The position numbers and the translations under genes are program-made. A stretch of 64,000 nucleotides of DNA, taken from Vibrio celticus (GTDB lineage Bacteria; Pseudomonadota; Gammaproteobacteria; Enterobacterales; Vibrionaceae). Of this stretch, positions 1 through 10,053 are shown one piece after another. Where the stretch lies: the NCBI RefSeq assembly GCF_024347335.1, contig NZ_AP025463.1, positions 3,472,001-3,536,000 of the forward strand, written 5' to 3'. The notes beneath the pieces are model-generated. The model made no database searches and was not told the DNA's origin. It worked only from the letters and a program-made list of their open reading frames with translations. How positions within the stretch are numbered: the stretch's first letter is position 1; the number at the start of each line of letters is the position of its first letter.

Positions 1-1
1 A

Positions 2-985
2 AACGACATGTCTGGTTCTTTCTTCAAGATCGATGACGTAGAAGCAGCTTGGAACACAGGTTCTGACATCGAAGGCGGTAACAAAGGTCACCGTCCTGGC
101 GTTAAAGGCGGTTACTTCCCAGTAGCTCCAGTAGATTCATCTCAAGACATCCGTTCAGCAATGTGTCTAGTAATGGAAGAGATGGGCCTAGTTGTTGAAG
201 CTCACCACCACGAAGTAGCAACTGCGGGTCAAAACGAAATCGCAACTCGCTTCAACACGCTAACAGCGAAAGCTGATGAAACTCAAATCTACAAGTACGT
301 TGTACACAACGTTGCTCACGCATTTGGTAAAACAGCGACATTCATGCCTAAGCCACTAGTTGGTGACAACGGTTCTGGTATGCACGTTCACCAATCTCTA
401 GCAAAAGACGGCGTTAACCTGTTTGCTGGTGATAAGTACGGCGGCCTATCTGAAATGGCTCTTTACTACATCGGTGGTGTAATCAAGCACGCTCGTGCAA
501 TCAACGCGTTTGCTAACCCATCAACTAACTCGTACAAGCGTCTTGTACCTGGTTTCGAAGCACCTGTAATGCTTGCTTACTCAGCACGTAACCGTTCTGC
601 TTCTATCCGTATCCCAGTAGTACCAAGCCCTAAAGCACGTCGTATCGAGCTACGTTTTGGTGACCCAGCAGCTAACCCATACCTATGCTACTCAGCAATG
701 CTTATGGCTGGCCTTGACGGCATCAAGAACAAGATTCACCCAGGCGAAGCTATGGATAAAGATCTATACGACCTTCCTGCAGAAGAAGCAGCTGAAATCC
801 CAACAGTTGCAGAATCTCTACAAGAAGCTCTAGCAGCGCTTAGCGAAGACCGTGAGTTCCTAACCGCTGGCGGCGTATTCTCTGACGACTTCATCGATTC
901 TTACATCGCTCTGAAATCTGACGACGTACAACGCGTGAACATGGCTACACACCCACTTGAGTTTGAACTGTACTACTCAGTTTAA
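2..985 (+). CDS. glnA: Glutamine synthetase, 3' part (gene starts before the window)
   Basis: C-terminal about 327 residues of type I glutamine synthetase, which makes glutamine from glutamate, ammonia and ATP in the cytoplasm. The frame is open to the first base, so the N-terminus lies outside the window (the family is about 469 residues). Visible family signatures are the ATP-binding stretch around NGSGMHVHQS, the glutamate-binding loop around NRSASIRIP, and the adenylylation-loop tyrosine in KDLYDLPAEE near the C-terminus. Downstream lie a terminator and then ntrBC, the usual enterobacterial/Vibrio nitrogen-control locus. Codon use is that of a highly expressed gene. Identity is certain; only the 5' end is missing. 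Confidence 0.98.
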   Translation, partial: NDMSGSFFKIDDVEAAWNTGSDIEGGNKGHRPGVKGGYFPVAPVDSSQDIRSAMCLVMEEMGLVVEAHHHEVATAGQNEIATRFNTLTAKADETQIYKYVVHNVAHAFGKTATFMPKPLVGDNGSGMHVHQSLAKDGVNLFAGDKYGGLSEMALYYIGGVIKHARAINAFANPSTNSYKRLVPGFEAPVMLAYSARNRSASIRIPVVPSPKARRIELRFGDPAANPYLCYSAMLMAGLDGIKNKIHPGEAMDKDLYDLPAEEAAEIPTVAESLQEALAALSEDREFLTAGGVFSDDFIDSYIALKSDDVQRVNMATHPLEFELYYSV

Positions 986-1046
986 TCTCTGGTAGAGATA
1001 AGCCATTTCTTACTGCAACCTTGTAAGAATCGCTGACTAAATATTA

Positions 1047-1073
1047 GGCTCGCCTCGCAGGCGGGCCTTTTTT
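1047..1073 (+). terminator. Intrinsic terminator of glnA
   Basis: GC-rich inverted repeat (GGCTCGCC / GGCGGGCC, one G-T pair, short loop) followed by six T residues, about 60 bp after the glnA stop. Confidence 0.85.
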
Positions 1074-1218
1074 ATATTCTCCCTCCCCCTGCTTCCTCGT
1101 ACCATGCCTTAGATAATAGACAAAAGCCCTCAGAGCCTGTCGAACTAAATACAATAAAATCAATAACAAAGCTAACGCCAAACGTGAAATCACCTAACGG
1201 TGAAAAGAGGCTAAAGAT

Positions 1219-1782
1219 ATGAAAAACATACTGTTCCTCATCGGGTTAACAGTCACGCTCTCGTGCTCTGCTCAAACGGTGTATACCTGGGTAGATGAAG
1301 ATGGCGTGCTCCACTTTAGTGATAACCCTAGTGCTCAAGATGCCGAGGCTCTTCGCCTGCCAGATGTGCAAGCTTCAGCACCCGCCCCTAAATTTGAGGC
1401 CTCGACTCCGGTTGACGCCGCTGCTTCCTCTACAACTAAAACACCAGCTAAAGCCCAGGCAGAAACCGAAACCACAGAGCGCGAGGTTCCCACTCAATTA
1501 GCCCTCACCATGCTGACACCAGTTCATGATCAAACCATTCGCAACAACCGCGGCTTAATCCCGATTCAGATAGAGCTCAACCGAAAACTTGGTATCGGGG
1601 AGCAATTACAATTGATACTCGATGGCCGTCGATATGGCGCCCCACAGACCCAACCTATTTGGGAATTAAAAGGTATCGATCGAGGTACTCACACCATTGC
1701 AATTCAAGCACATAGAAGCGGCAAGCTTATTGCATCTACTAGTCCAGTCACCGTGTATTTACATCGAGCGACGCTCAAGTAG
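1219..1782 (+). CDS. Secreted DUF4124-domain protein
   Basis: 187-residue protein with a signal peptide (residues 1-18, ending SCSA-Q). A DUF4124 domain follows: YTWVDEDGVLHFSDNPS is the typical pattern (aromatic-x-W-x-D-x-x-G-x-x-H-F/Y-S-D-x-P). Then come an Ala/Pro/Thr-rich linker (about 50-90) and a C-terminal beta-rich segment (about 95-187). It is expected in the periplasm; molecular function is unknown. It lies between glnA and ntrB, as in other vibrios, but has its own upstream gap and need not be co-transcribed. No catalytic motif is seen. Confidence 0.8.
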   Translation: MKNILFLIGLTVTLSCSAQTVYTWVDEDGVLHFSDNPSAQDAEALRLPDVQASAPAPKFEASTPVDAAASSTTKTPAKAQAETETTEREVPTQLALTMLTPVHDQTIRNNRGLIPIQIELNRKLGIGEQLQLILDGRRYGAPQTQPIWELKGIDRGTHTIAIQAHRSGKLIASTSPVTVYLHRATLK

Positions 1783-1903
1783 GCCAATGTGTTAAAAGAG
1801 GCCAAATAACCTCTACTTTTCACCTAATCGAAGCAGCTTTCAGCGACTCTAATGAATTATCTTTAGCTTCTGGTTGATATGCGCCATACTTGAACTTAGC
1901 TAC

Positions 1904-1918
1904 GCACCAATTTGGTGC
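1904..1918 (+). promoter_or_regulatory. NtrC-type binding palindrome upstream of ntrB
   Basis: Perfect palindrome GCACCAA-T-TTGGTGC, 33 bp before the ntrB start. It matches the known NtrC operator form (TGCACCA...TGGTGCA). Inference: NtrC binds here to autoregulate ntrBC. Confidence 0.7.
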
Positions 1919-1950
1919 AGTGAGAAAAACACCAGTTCAAGGACGAAATA

Positions 1951-3027
1951 GTGAATCGATCAGCCAAAAGCGACAGCATAGATACACATCATCTTTCCAG
2001 CGCCATTCTCGACAATATGGTGACTTCGACATTGATGCTCGATGAGCAACTGTATGTCCGATACGCCAATCCGGCGGCTGAGCAGCTCTTTTCACAGAGC
2101 GCACGACGCATCGTTGATCATCCACTGAGCCAACTTATCCAACACGCTTCACTTGATTTGGCGCTTCTGACGCAACCGCTACAAAGTGGCCAGAGCATTA
2201 CCGACAGTGACGTTACCTTCGTTGTTGATAACCGCCCACTGATGCTTGAAGTCACGGTTAGCCCAATATCTTGGCAGCGAGAGACGCTGTTATTGGTTGA
2301 GATGCGCAAAATAGACCAGCAAAGACGCCTTAGCCAAGAGCTAAACCAACATGCACAACAACAAGCGGCTAAGCTGCTGGTACGCGGGTTAGCACATGAG
2401 ATCAAAAATCCACTAGGTGGCTTAAGAGGTGCGGCGCAGTTGCTTGGGAAAATGCTTCCTGATCAGTCTCTTAATGAATATACGCAGATCATTATTGAGC
2501 AAGCCGACCGCTTAAGAGCATTAGTCGACCGTCTGCTTGGCCCACAGAAGCCGGGGACTAAATCAGAAGAGAACCTTCACCAGATACTTGAGAAAGTCAG
2601 GCAGCTCGTAGAGCTCGAATCGGGTTCAACGCTCGCCATCGAAAGGGATTACGACCCTAGCCTACCGGACATCTTGATGGATTCGGCACAGGTTGAACAA
2701 GCGATGCTCAATATCGTGAGCAATGCAGCGCAGATTCTAAAGACTCAGGATTCTGGAAAAATCACCATTCGCACCAGAACGGTGCATCAAGCAAATATTC
2801 ACGGACAGCGACACAAACTCGCGGCTCGTATTGAGATCAGCGATAACGGTCCGGGCATCCCCGATGATTTAAAAGATACCTTGTTTTACCCAATGGTCAG
2901 CGGACGAGAAGGTGGAACAGGGCTGGGGCTATCGATTTCTCAAAACCTGATCGATCAACACAATGGGAAAATTGATGTTGAAAGCTGGCCGGGCAACACC
3001 ACATTCACGATTTACCTACCGATTTAG
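1951..3027 (+). CDS. glnL: Nitrogen-regulation sensor histidine kinase NtrB
   Basis: 358-residue soluble histidine kinase/phosphatase that controls NtrC phosphorylation in response to PII (glutamine/2-oxoglutarate status). An N-terminal PAS domain covers about 15-120. The H-box GLAHEIKNPLGG lies near residue 150 with the phospho-accepting His. The HATPase domain has an N-box (MLNIVSNAAQ), G1 (DNGPGIP) and G2 (GGTGLGLSI). No membrane segment is present, as expected. The start is GTG, supported by AAGGACG just upstream. It lies 121 bp before ntrC and downstream of an NtrC palindrome. Confidence 0.96.
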   Translation: MNRSAKSDSIDTHHLSSAILDNMVTSTLMLDEQLYVRYANPAAEQLFSQSARRIVDHPLSQLIQHASLDLALLTQPLQSGQSITDSDVTFVVDNRPLMLEVTVSPISWQRETLLLVEMRKIDQQRRLSQELNQHAQQQAAKLLVRGLAHEIKNPLGGLRGAAQLLGKMLPDQSLNEYTQIIIEQADRLRALVDRLLGPQKPGTKSEENLHQILEKVRQLVELESGSTLAIERDYDPSLPDILMDSAQVEQAMLNIVSNAAQILKTQDSGKITIRTRTVHQANIHGQRHKLAARIEISDNGPGIPDDLKDTLFYPMVSGREGGTGLGLSISQNLIDQHNGKIDVESWPGNTTFTIYLPI

Positions 3028-3148
3028 GTCACAAGAACCTCGTGATTGGACAGCGAGATGAAAGGCTTAACTCGGTAACACAAAGATTAAGACATCATAA
3101 AAACAACAATGATTATCACAATAGATTTGGCTGCAAAGGAATTGAATT

Positions 3149-4552
3149 ATGAGTAAGGGATACGTTTGGGTCGTCGATGACGACAGCTCTATCCGCTGGG
3201 TAGTAGAGAAAACACTTTCATCTGCGGATATAAAGTGCGAAACATTTGCTGATGCTGAGAGCGTGTTACTTGCGCTTGAACGAGAAACGCCAGACGTTTT
3301 GGTGTCTGATATTCGCATGCCCGGCATTGATGGGATTGAGCTGTTACACCAAGTTCACCAGCGCTCTCCCGACCTGCCCGTGATCATTATGACCGCGCAC
3401 TCAGACCTTGATGCGGCGGTGAATGCTTATCAAAAAGGGGCTTTTGAGTATCTGCCTAAGCCGTTTGATATTGATGAGACACTGACTCTAGTAGAGCGAG
3501 CCATCGCACACAGCCAAGAGCAAAAGCGAGAACAAGCCAGCGAAGTAGCCGAAGACACCAATGCACCAGAAATCATCGGTGAAGCACCGGCAATGCAGGA
3601 AGTTTTCCGAGCGATTGGCCGTTTATCTCGTTCATCCATTTCGGTTCTTATTAATGGTGAATCTGGTACTGGTAAAGAATTGGTCGCTCACGCTCTGCAT
3701 CGTCACAGCCCAAGAGCTAAGAAGCCCTTCATTGCCTTGAACATGGCAGCAATCCCCAAAGATCTGATCGAGTCTGAACTGTTTGGCCACGAAAAAGGTG
3801 CCTTTACCGGTGCTAACAGCGTTCGCCAAGGACGCTTTGAACAAGCCAACGGTGGCACCCTGTTTCTTGATGAAATCGGCGACATGCCACTCGATATTCA
3901 GACTCGCTTACTACGTGTACTTTCTGATGGCCAATTTTATCGTGTGGGTGGGCACTCTGCGGTTAAGGTTGACGTTCGTATCGTTGCTGCAACCCACCAA
4001 GATCTTGAGCGCTTGGTACATGAAGGCGACTTCCGTGAAGACCTTTTCCACCGACTCAACGTTATCCGAATCCATATCCCGGCACTGCGCGAACGTAAAC
4101 AAGACATTGAAAAGCTGACTCATCACTTCCTAGCATCCGCCGCCGAAGAGCTCGGTGTTGAAGTGAAGACGCTGCATCCTGAGACCATTTTGAAGCTCAA
4201 CCAGCTCAATTGGCCGGGTAATGTGCGTCAGCTAGAGAACATTTGTCGTTGGCTCACCGTGATGGCGAGCGGCAGCGAAATTCTTCCTTCAGACCTACCA
4301 CCAGAGCTGATAGAAGAAAAAGTGGTGACAACCTCAGGGGGTGGAGATAACTGGCAACAACTGCTCGCTAATTGGGCGAAGTGTGCGCTTGATTCAGGAG
4401 AAAAAGAACTGCTGACTTATGCGCTACCAGAGTTTGAACGTATACTGCTTGAGGCTGCACTCAACCATACTAATGGTCACAAGCAAGATGCTGCCAAGGT
4501 TTTAGGTTGGGGAAGAAACACCCTAACTCGCAAGCTTAAAGAGCTGTACTGA
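3149..4552 (+). CDS. glnG: Nitrogen-regulation response regulator NtrC (sigma-54 activator)
   Basis: 467 residues with the standard three-part plan. The receiver domain (about 5-120) has the acidic pair near the start and phospho-Asp in VSDIRMPG. The AAA+ domain (about 140-380) has Walker A GESGTGKE, the sigma-54 contact loop GAFTGA and Walker B GTLFLDEIGD. The C-terminal Fis-type helix-turn-helix contains NHTNGHKQDAAKVLGWGRNTL. It activates sigma-54 promoters such as glnA under nitrogen limitation. It is paired with ntrB upstream. All motifs are intact. Confidence 0.97.
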   Translation: MSKGYVWVVDDDSSIRWVVEKTLSSADIKCETFADAESVLLALERETPDVLVSDIRMPGIDGIELLHQVHQRSPDLPVIIMTAHSDLDAAVNAYQKGAFEYLPKPFDIDETLTLVERAIAHSQEQKREQASEVAEDTNAPEIIGEAPAMQEVFRAIGRLSRSSISVLINGESGTGKELVAHALHRHSPRAKKPFIALNMAAIPKDLIESELFGHEKGAFTGANSVRQGRFEQANGGTLFLDEIGDMPLDIQTRLLRVLSDGQFYRVGGHSAVKVDVRIVAATHQDLERLVHEGDFREDLFHRLNVIRIHIPALRERKQDIEKLTHHFLASAAEELGVEVKTLHPETILKLNQLNWPGNVRQLENICRWLTVMASGSEILPSDLPPELIEEKVVTTSGGGDNWQQLLANWAKCALDSGEKELLTYALPEFERILLEAALNHTNGHKQDAAKVLGWGRNTLTRKLKELY

Positions 4553-4659
4553 CCTAATATGACTCTCGATGCAGCTACTTTTTAACCAAAAAAGTGTCGC
4601 TTGGTTTGAATAGTGTCGGTACAATTACAGTACACTATTCACCAAAGTTGTAGCTAAAG

Positions 4660-7242
4660 ATGTCTTTGAAAACACAAATTACCTTGAGAACCGCAGTGGT
4701 TCTGCCATTCGTGATGATTTTTCTATTCACTATGGGCGTAATGGTTTTTACTCAAAAGCAAAGCTACAAAGAGATGGTGAGTGATGTTAGTGCACGCCAG
4801 CTAACATCACTTACTGATCACGTTCACCAAAGCCTGTCCAATTTTTTAGAAAAGCCATTTCACGCGAACCTCTCGCTCAGCCATAACATCGGCTACCACC
4901 ATCTTTATCAGCCCGGTAATCTCAGCAAGGTTCAAGACTATATTTTTTATACGTTTTCAGACCATTATACTGCTGTACCTCAACTCGATGTAATCGGCTT
5001 TGGTTCTGAAGATGGTAACTACGTTGGTTTCCGTAAAGAAGCCAACAAAGGCTACACCTTGATGGTGCAAGACGAGCGCACCAATGATCAGTTGGTCATT
5101 TACCGTGGTAGTAAGATTAGTGAAGACATTCGATCGGTGATTTCAGGTTACGATCCAAGAATCCGTCCTTGGTACACACCCGTTGCGACACAGAAAAGAG
5201 CAGTATGGTCACCAATTTATGCCAATGCTGACGAACGCCAAGAAATCACCTTATCCGCTCTCGCGCCGATCTATGATGATAATGAATTCAAAGCAGTCGT
5301 CGTCAGCGACATCAAAATCAATACCTTCAATGCGTTTCTCAAAAGACTCAAAGATAGAACAGATGCCTCTGTTTATATCATCGATAAACAGCAACGCTTG
5401 GTCGCACACTCAGGTGGAGGCAGTGTCGTTTCATGGGGCACAGGAAAAACCAACAAAGGGCAACGCAAACTGGCAACAGAGAGTGCTAACCCAGTCATAC
5501 GTGAGAGTGCTAGCTACGTAGAGCAATTCCACCTAATCGAGAATTTGGGCGAGCAGCGCTTTAGCTTTAGCCTAGACAGCGAACGCTACTTCAACCAAAT
5601 CACCCCATACGAAGATGAGCACGGGCTCACGTGGTTTATTGGGGTGTCGATCCCTGAAAGCAATCTGCTCGGTGAATTGCCAGAAAATCAAAGAAACAGT
5701 TGGTTGCTTGGGCTAGCACTGAGCTGCATTGGGGTCATTGCAGGATTAATTGCCTTTAATCGCGCAACCCAACCCATCACCTCGACAGCAGATGCGGCAA
5801 GACGCCTTGCTAAGGGCGATTGGGACGCGAGCATGCCAAAAACAGGGCATATCTATGAAACCAGCATGCTGGTCGAGTCATTCAATGAAATGACCAACAA
5901 CTTAAAGGCTTCGTTTCATGCATTACAGTCTCAGCTTACCTATGACTCATTAACCAAACTATACAGCCGTGAAGGCTTTATTGATGCTGCCAAGAAACAC
6001 CCTGACAACGAAAAAGGCACACTGTATTTGATTGGTATTGATCGCTTCCGAGACATCAATGACAGCCTAGGTCATTACAATGGCGACCAGCTACTTATCA
6101 TTGCGGCCGCTCGTTTAAGAGGCACACTGCCATCCGAATACCTACTAGCTCGCACTGGTGGTGATGAGTTTGCCATCTACGCGCCAAACGTAACGCAAAG
6201 CGATGATGTTCAGCTGCTGACTAACCGCTTACTTCAAACCTTCGCTTCCCCATTTTCAATGGAATCGGAAAGCGTGGTGATTAAGGTATCGATGGGGATA
6301 GTGAATGTCTCGAATCTTCACGACATTACACTCCTGCTACGCAGCAGCAGCATTGCATTGAGCAATGCGAAACAAGACAAAACCAGTGTCAGTATTTATA
6401 GCCCTGAAATGGGCAAAGCATCAAGACATCGAACCAAGATGCTAGCGCGGATGAATCGAGCGATTGAGCTTCAGCAGTTCGAACCGTTTTACCAGCCTAT
6501 TATTGATCTGGAATCTGGCTCGACCATAGGAGCAGAAGCTTTAGCTCGCTGGATAACCGATGAAGGAATGATCTCGCCACTCGAGTTCATTCCTCTCGCG
6601 GAAGAGAGCGGGCTCATTTACGATATCGGAAAACAAATTCTGCATAAGTCGTGTCGAGATACAGCCATCGCGATTGAGTCAGGAAAATGGAGCAAGGACT
6701 TCTCTATTCACGTCAACCTGTCGGTCGTTCAGCTAAGCGAAAGTGACTTTGTGGAACAAGTAAAAGGCACGTTGCGAGACACAAATCTGCCAGCAAGCAA
6801 CCTGACACTAGAGATCACCGAATCACGCATCGTCGACAACGACCCGACCATCATCGATAACATGCTGACTCTAAAAGCACTAGGGATATCAATTGCGATT
6901 GATGACTTTGGTACCGGCTATTCGTCATTGGCTTACTTACACAAACTGCCATTCGACTGCCTTAAGATCGACCGCAGCTTTGTCAGCAAACTTGATAAAG
7001 AGAACCTAGATAGCTCCATCGTCGCGGCCATCGTTAACATCACTAAGGGCTTCAAAGTAAGCTTGGTGGCAGAGGGCGTTGAAACACAACAACAGGCTGA
7101 ACTTCTCAAGCAGCTGCAGTGCCCGCTTGCTCAAGGGTTCTTATACAGTCGCCCAGTTCCGTTTGACCAATGGCCTACCGACCTCAGTAACACTAATCAA
7201 AGTGCCAAGGTCAAGCAAAATACCAAAGAGAGCCTCACCTAA
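4660..7242 (+). CDS. Membrane dCache-HAMP-GGDEF-EAL c-di-GMP enzyme
   Basis: 860-residue bifunctional cyclic-di-GMP protein. Order: membrane helix at about 12-32; periplasmic Cache-type sensor (about 40-330, with an RPWYTP-like segment near 170); second helix at about 347-367; HAMP; GGDEF (about 430-590); EAL (about 605-845). The GGDEF motif near residue 500 is intact, so diguanylate cyclase activity is possible. The EAL residues EALARW, LEITES, IDDFGTGYSS and VAEGVE are also all present. Net activity cannot be read from sequence. It stands alone after ntrC and ends at a terminator. The ligand is unknown. Confidence 0.93.
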   Translation: MSLKTQITLRTAVVLPFVMIFLFTMGVMVFTQKQSYKEMVSDVSARQLTSLTDHVHQSLSNFLEKPFHANLSLSHNIGYHHLYQPGNLSKVQDYIFYTFSDHYTAVPQLDVIGFGSEDGNYVGFRKEANKGYTLMVQDERTNDQLVIYRGSKISEDIRSVISGYDPRIRPWYTPVATQKRAVWSPIYANADERQEITLSALAPIYDDNEFKAVVVSDIKINTFNAFLKRLKDRTDASVYIIDKQQRLVAHSGGGSVVSWGTGKTNKGQRKLATESANPVIRESASYVEQFHLIENLGEQRFSFSLDSERYFNQITPYEDEHGLTWFIGVSIPESNLLGELPENQRNSWLLGLALSCIGVIAGLIAFNRATQPITSTADAARRLAKGDWDASMPKTGHIYETSMLVESFNEMTNNLKASFHALQSQLTYDSLTKLYSREGFIDAAKKHPDNEKGTLYLIGIDRFRDINDSLGHYNGDQLLIIAAARLRGTLPSEYLLARTGGDEFAIYAPNVTQSDDVQLLTNRLLQTFASPFSMESESVVIKVSMGIVNVSNLHDITLLLRSSSIALSNAKQDKTSVSIYSPEMGKASRHRTKMLARMNRAIELQQFEPFYQPIIDLESGSTIGAEALARWITDEGMISPLEFIPLAEESGLIYDIGKQILHKSCRDTAIAIESGKWSKDFSIHVNLSVVQLSESDFVEQVKGTLRDTNLPASNLTLEITESRIVDNDPTIIDNMLTLKALGISIAIDDFGTGYSSLAYLHKLPFDCLKIDRSFVSKLDKENLDSSIVAAIVNITKGFKVSLVAEGVETQQQAELLKQLQCPLAQGFLYSRPVPFDQWPTDLSNTNQSAKVKQNTKESLT

Positions 7243-7276
7243 ATCAGGCAGAAATCGAATGAGTCAGATACAAAAG

Positions 7277-7301
7277 TGCCAGCATGATGCTGGCATTTTT
7301 T
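7277..7301 (+). terminator. Intrinsic terminator after the GGDEF-EAL gene
   Basis: Perfect stem TGCCAGCA / TGCTGGCA with a 3-nt loop followed by T6. It lies between the convergent GGDEF-EAL gene and hemN. Confidence 0.85.
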
Positions 7302-7325
7302 ATGTTTCTATTCTCAATCGAGCGA

Positions 7326-8717
7326 TTAGATCACGCGAGAGAACTGCTGTTGGCGAGCCTTGGCACGTAGGTATTTGTCAAAACACATACAGATATTACG
7401 AATCAACAAGCGACCACGCAGAGTCACGCGGATTTCTTTGTCGTCGACTTCAACCAACTCATCGTTGATGAAGGTTTGCAGCAGCCCTAAATCTTCTTTG
7501 AAGTAACGATTAAAGTTAACCGAGAACTCAGATTCAATCATCGTTTTATCAAGCTTAAAGTTACAGATAAGCTGCTTGATCACTTCACGACGTAGAAGGT
7601 CGTCACTGTCTAGAGCAACGCCTTTCCAAAGTGCATGACGCAGGTCGTTAACTTGTGCGTAGTACTTCTTCAGCTCTTTCTGGTTTTGAGCGTAAGCATC
7701 ACCGACCATAGAGATAGCAGAAACACCGAAGCCAATTAGGTCAGCTTCACCTTGGGTGGTGTAGCCTTGGAAATTACGATGCAGAATGCCTTCACGCTGT
7801 GCTACTGCTAGCTCGTCTTCAGGTAGAGCAAAGTGGTCCATACCGATGAACTGGTAACCCGCTCCCGTTAGCGTCTCGATGGTATCTTGCAAGATAGCCA
7901 TTTTCTCTTTCGCTTCAGGTAGATCTTCGTCTTTAATCTTACGCTGCGCCGCAAACAGCTGAGGCATGTGTGCGTAGTTAAATACCGATAAACGACCTGG
8001 TTTCATCTCTAGCACTTGCTTCAATGTTTCAGCGAACAACACTTGAGTCTGCTTTGGTAGGCCGTAGATCAAATCAAGGTTAGTTGAGCGGAAGCCTAAT
8101 TCTTTGGCACGTTGAACCATTGCAATGATGAACTCTTCATCTTGCTCACGGTTAACCAGCTTCTGTACTTCTTTATTGAAGTCTTGAACACCAATACTCA
8201 GGCGGTTAAAGCCTTCGCTACGTAGGTGGTCGAGTACGTCTAGCTCAATCTCACGCGGGTCAACTTCGATACTGATTTCAGCGTCAGCGGTGAAGTTAAA
8301 CTCATCACGTAGAATCATCATCAAGCGAGTGATTTGTGTCTTGGTCAAGAACGTTGGCGTACCACCACCGAAGTGCAATTGCGTCACTTCACGGCCATTC
8401 AATAAAGAGGCGCGTTGGCGGATTTCATGTTCAATCACATCAAGATACTCATCCGCTTTATGCGAGTGACGAGTAATGACCTTATTACAACCACAGTAGT
8501 AGCAAAGCTTGTGGCAGAACGGGATATGCACGTAAAGAGAGAGTGGACGCTCAGGATATTGAGTACACGCCATGTCGTAATCAGCGACGGTAAACGCTTC
8601 ATGAAACTCCAACGCAGTTGGGTATGAGGTGTAACGAGGTCCCGAATAGTTGTACTTGTTTAAGATCTCTTGATCCCAAACGATTTGCTGATTCGTTGTT
8701 ACTGGCTTGCTCGACAT
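7326..8717 (-). CDS. hemN: Oxygen-independent coproporphyrinogen III oxidase
   Basis: 463-residue radical-SAM enzyme that oxidatively decarboxylates coproporphyrinogen III to protoporphyrinogen IX without O2 (heme synthesis). The cluster motif C68-x3-C72-x2-C75-x-C77 (PFCHKLCYYCGC) is intact, and the SAM-binding glycine stretch FGGGTPTFL follows. Length equals the E. coli enzyme. It sits next to ntrC and near yihI as in enterobacteria. It is likely induced at low oxygen, but no FNR site was confirmed. Confidence 0.97.
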   Translation of the reverse strand: MSSKPVTTNQQIVWDQEILNKYNYSGPRYTSYPTALEFHEAFTVADYDMACTQYPERPLSLYVHIPFCHKLCYYCGCNKVITRHSHKADEYLDVIEHEIRQRASLLNGREVTQLHFGGGTPTFLTKTQITRLMMILRDEFNFTADAEISIEVDPREIELDVLDHLRSEGFNRLSIGVQDFNKEVQKLVNREQDEEFIIAMVQRAKELGFRSTNLDLIYGLPKQTQVLFAETLKQVLEMKPGRLSVFNYAHMPQLFAAQRKIKDEDLPEAKEKMAILQDTIETLTGAGYQFIGMDHFALPEDELAVAQREGILHRNFQGYTTQGEADLIGFGVSAISMVGDAYAQNQKELKKYYAQVNDLRHALWKGVALDSDDLLRREVIKQLICNFKLDKTMIESEFSVNFNRYFKEDLGLLQTFINDELVEVDDKEIRVTLRGRLLIRNICMCFDKYLRAKARQQQFSRVI

Positions 8718-9000
8718 AGCGGTATTTCCAATTTAGATCCGCGAGAACCTAAGGTCTCTCAAATCATTTTACATACATTAAAATATAGACGGGTTATTTT
8801 GCCACACGACCTGTAAGGTCGTTCCAAGACAAAATCAATTTTTTAGACAAAAACTCAGAACTGCTAGCTTGATCACTAACAAAGCGTCGGGATTAACGAG
8901 ACGCAAAAGGTAAGAAGGCTCATTTAACACTACCTCTAAAGATAAGGTGTCTCAAGAACACCCTGTATTAAACAAGCCTCTATTTTAAAAGTCTTAGCGA

Positions 9001-9489
9001 CTAGATCATCTGAATGTTGATTTGGTTGTTGAGAGGTTTAACCTTCTCTTGCAACCTTTTCAGATCTTCAATGACCGCATCATTCAAGCGAGTCTCTGCC
9101 TTGTGGCGCGTGAGATTCTGCTGCATGCGTTCTTTCTTCGTCAGTTCCTGTCTTGCCTCTCCGCGAGCCATATCTTTTACGATATGGTACAACTCAGAAA
9201 GAGCAGGATACTCAGAATCAAAATCGACACGCTCATCACCCTGAACATTATCCATAATGATACACACTCGGATACTGATCTCAGGTAAGTCACATTGCCC
9301 TTGAATGCCCGCTAAGCACAAAGTATTTACGTTTTCGTAAATCGTCGCGTTACGTTTTTCAATGGCAAGTGCTTGATGCTGCTTTTGCAACTCCGTCTGC
9401 TTCTTCACTTGAAGTAGAAGGTAACCTGCGTAAGAGCCCAAGCCGAGAATGATAATTCCACCAGCAATTGCTAATAAGGTTACGTTCAT
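9001..9489 (-). CDS. DUF2489 membrane-anchored protein
   Basis: 162 residues: one N-terminal membrane helix (about 5-26), then a soluble, charged, helix-rich domain with Cys residues near 58 and 66. It matches the DUF2489 family, commonly encoded beside yihI in Vibrio and relatives. The gene starts 6 bp after the yihI stop, so it is probably in one operon with yihI and the upstream methyltransferase. Function unknown. Confidence 0.8.
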   Translation of the reverse strand: MNVTLLAIAGGIIILGLGSYAGYLLLQVKKQTELQKQHQALAIEKRNATIYENVNTLCLAGIQGQCDLPEISIRVCIIMDNVQGDERVDFDSEYPALSELYHIVKDMARGEARQELTKKERMQQNLTRHKAETRLNDAVIEDLKRLQEKVKPLNNQINIQMI

Positions 9490-9495
9490 TGGCTA

Positions 9496-10053
9496 TTAAC
9501 CTTTAAAGCTGTCTAAATCGAAATCTTCGAATTGAGATAGCAAGTCTTCGTCAGAGCTCGCTTTCTTCTTAGAGGCAACCGGTGCTTCTTCGAAGATCTC
9601 TTCTTCATCGTCTTCTGGCTCTAGTAGACCTAAGCGGCCCATTAGGTGTTCGATACGATCAAGTTTCTCATCAACAAACTTCTGTAGACCAGCACCTAGG
9701 TTTTCACCATTTTCGATACGATCTAGCAGTGTGTTCAGTTGAGCATCATTCTCAAGCATCTCTAACTCTTGTTCGTTAGATAGCTTGCGCTCTTGTTTAG
9801 TCGGCTTCTTCGCTGGTTCAACGATCAGCGGAATTTTTTTCTTGCTGCCTAAACGTGGATCACGAGCTTGTGCAGCTTTACGCTGTTTTGCTTCGCTACC
9901 ATCTGAGTGACGGCTGCCAGACTTAAGGCCTTTACGCTTTTTAACACGCTTACGTTCACGACCTTCAACATCAGATTCACTACGGTTACGAGTAACCATA
10001 GGCTCCGGAGCGCCAAGTGCTCCCGGCTTTCTTGATTTCTTACTACGACCCAT
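9496..10053 (-). CDS. yihI: Der GTPase-activating protein YihI
   Basis: 185-residue YihI. It has a very basic N-terminal half rich in Lys/Arg (GRSKKSRKPG start; RKRVKKRKGLKSGSR) and a helical, acidic C-terminal half (NEQELEMLENDAQLNTLLDR then an Asp/Glu-rich tail). The family stimulates the GTPase of Der (EngA), a 50S assembly factor, and so tunes ribosome maturation. Its ATG overlaps the upstream methyltransferase stop by one base (TAATG), indicating translational coupling. Confidence 0.93.
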   Translation of the reverse strand: MGRSKKSRKPGALGAPEPMVTRNRSESDVEGRERKRVKKRKGLKSGSRHSDGSEAKQRKAAQARDPRLGSKKKIPLIVEPAKKPTKQERKLSNEQELEMLENDAQLNTLLDRIENGENLGAGLQKFVDEKLDRIEHLMGRLGLLEPEDDEEEIFEEAPVASKKKASSDEDLLSQFEDFDLDSFKG

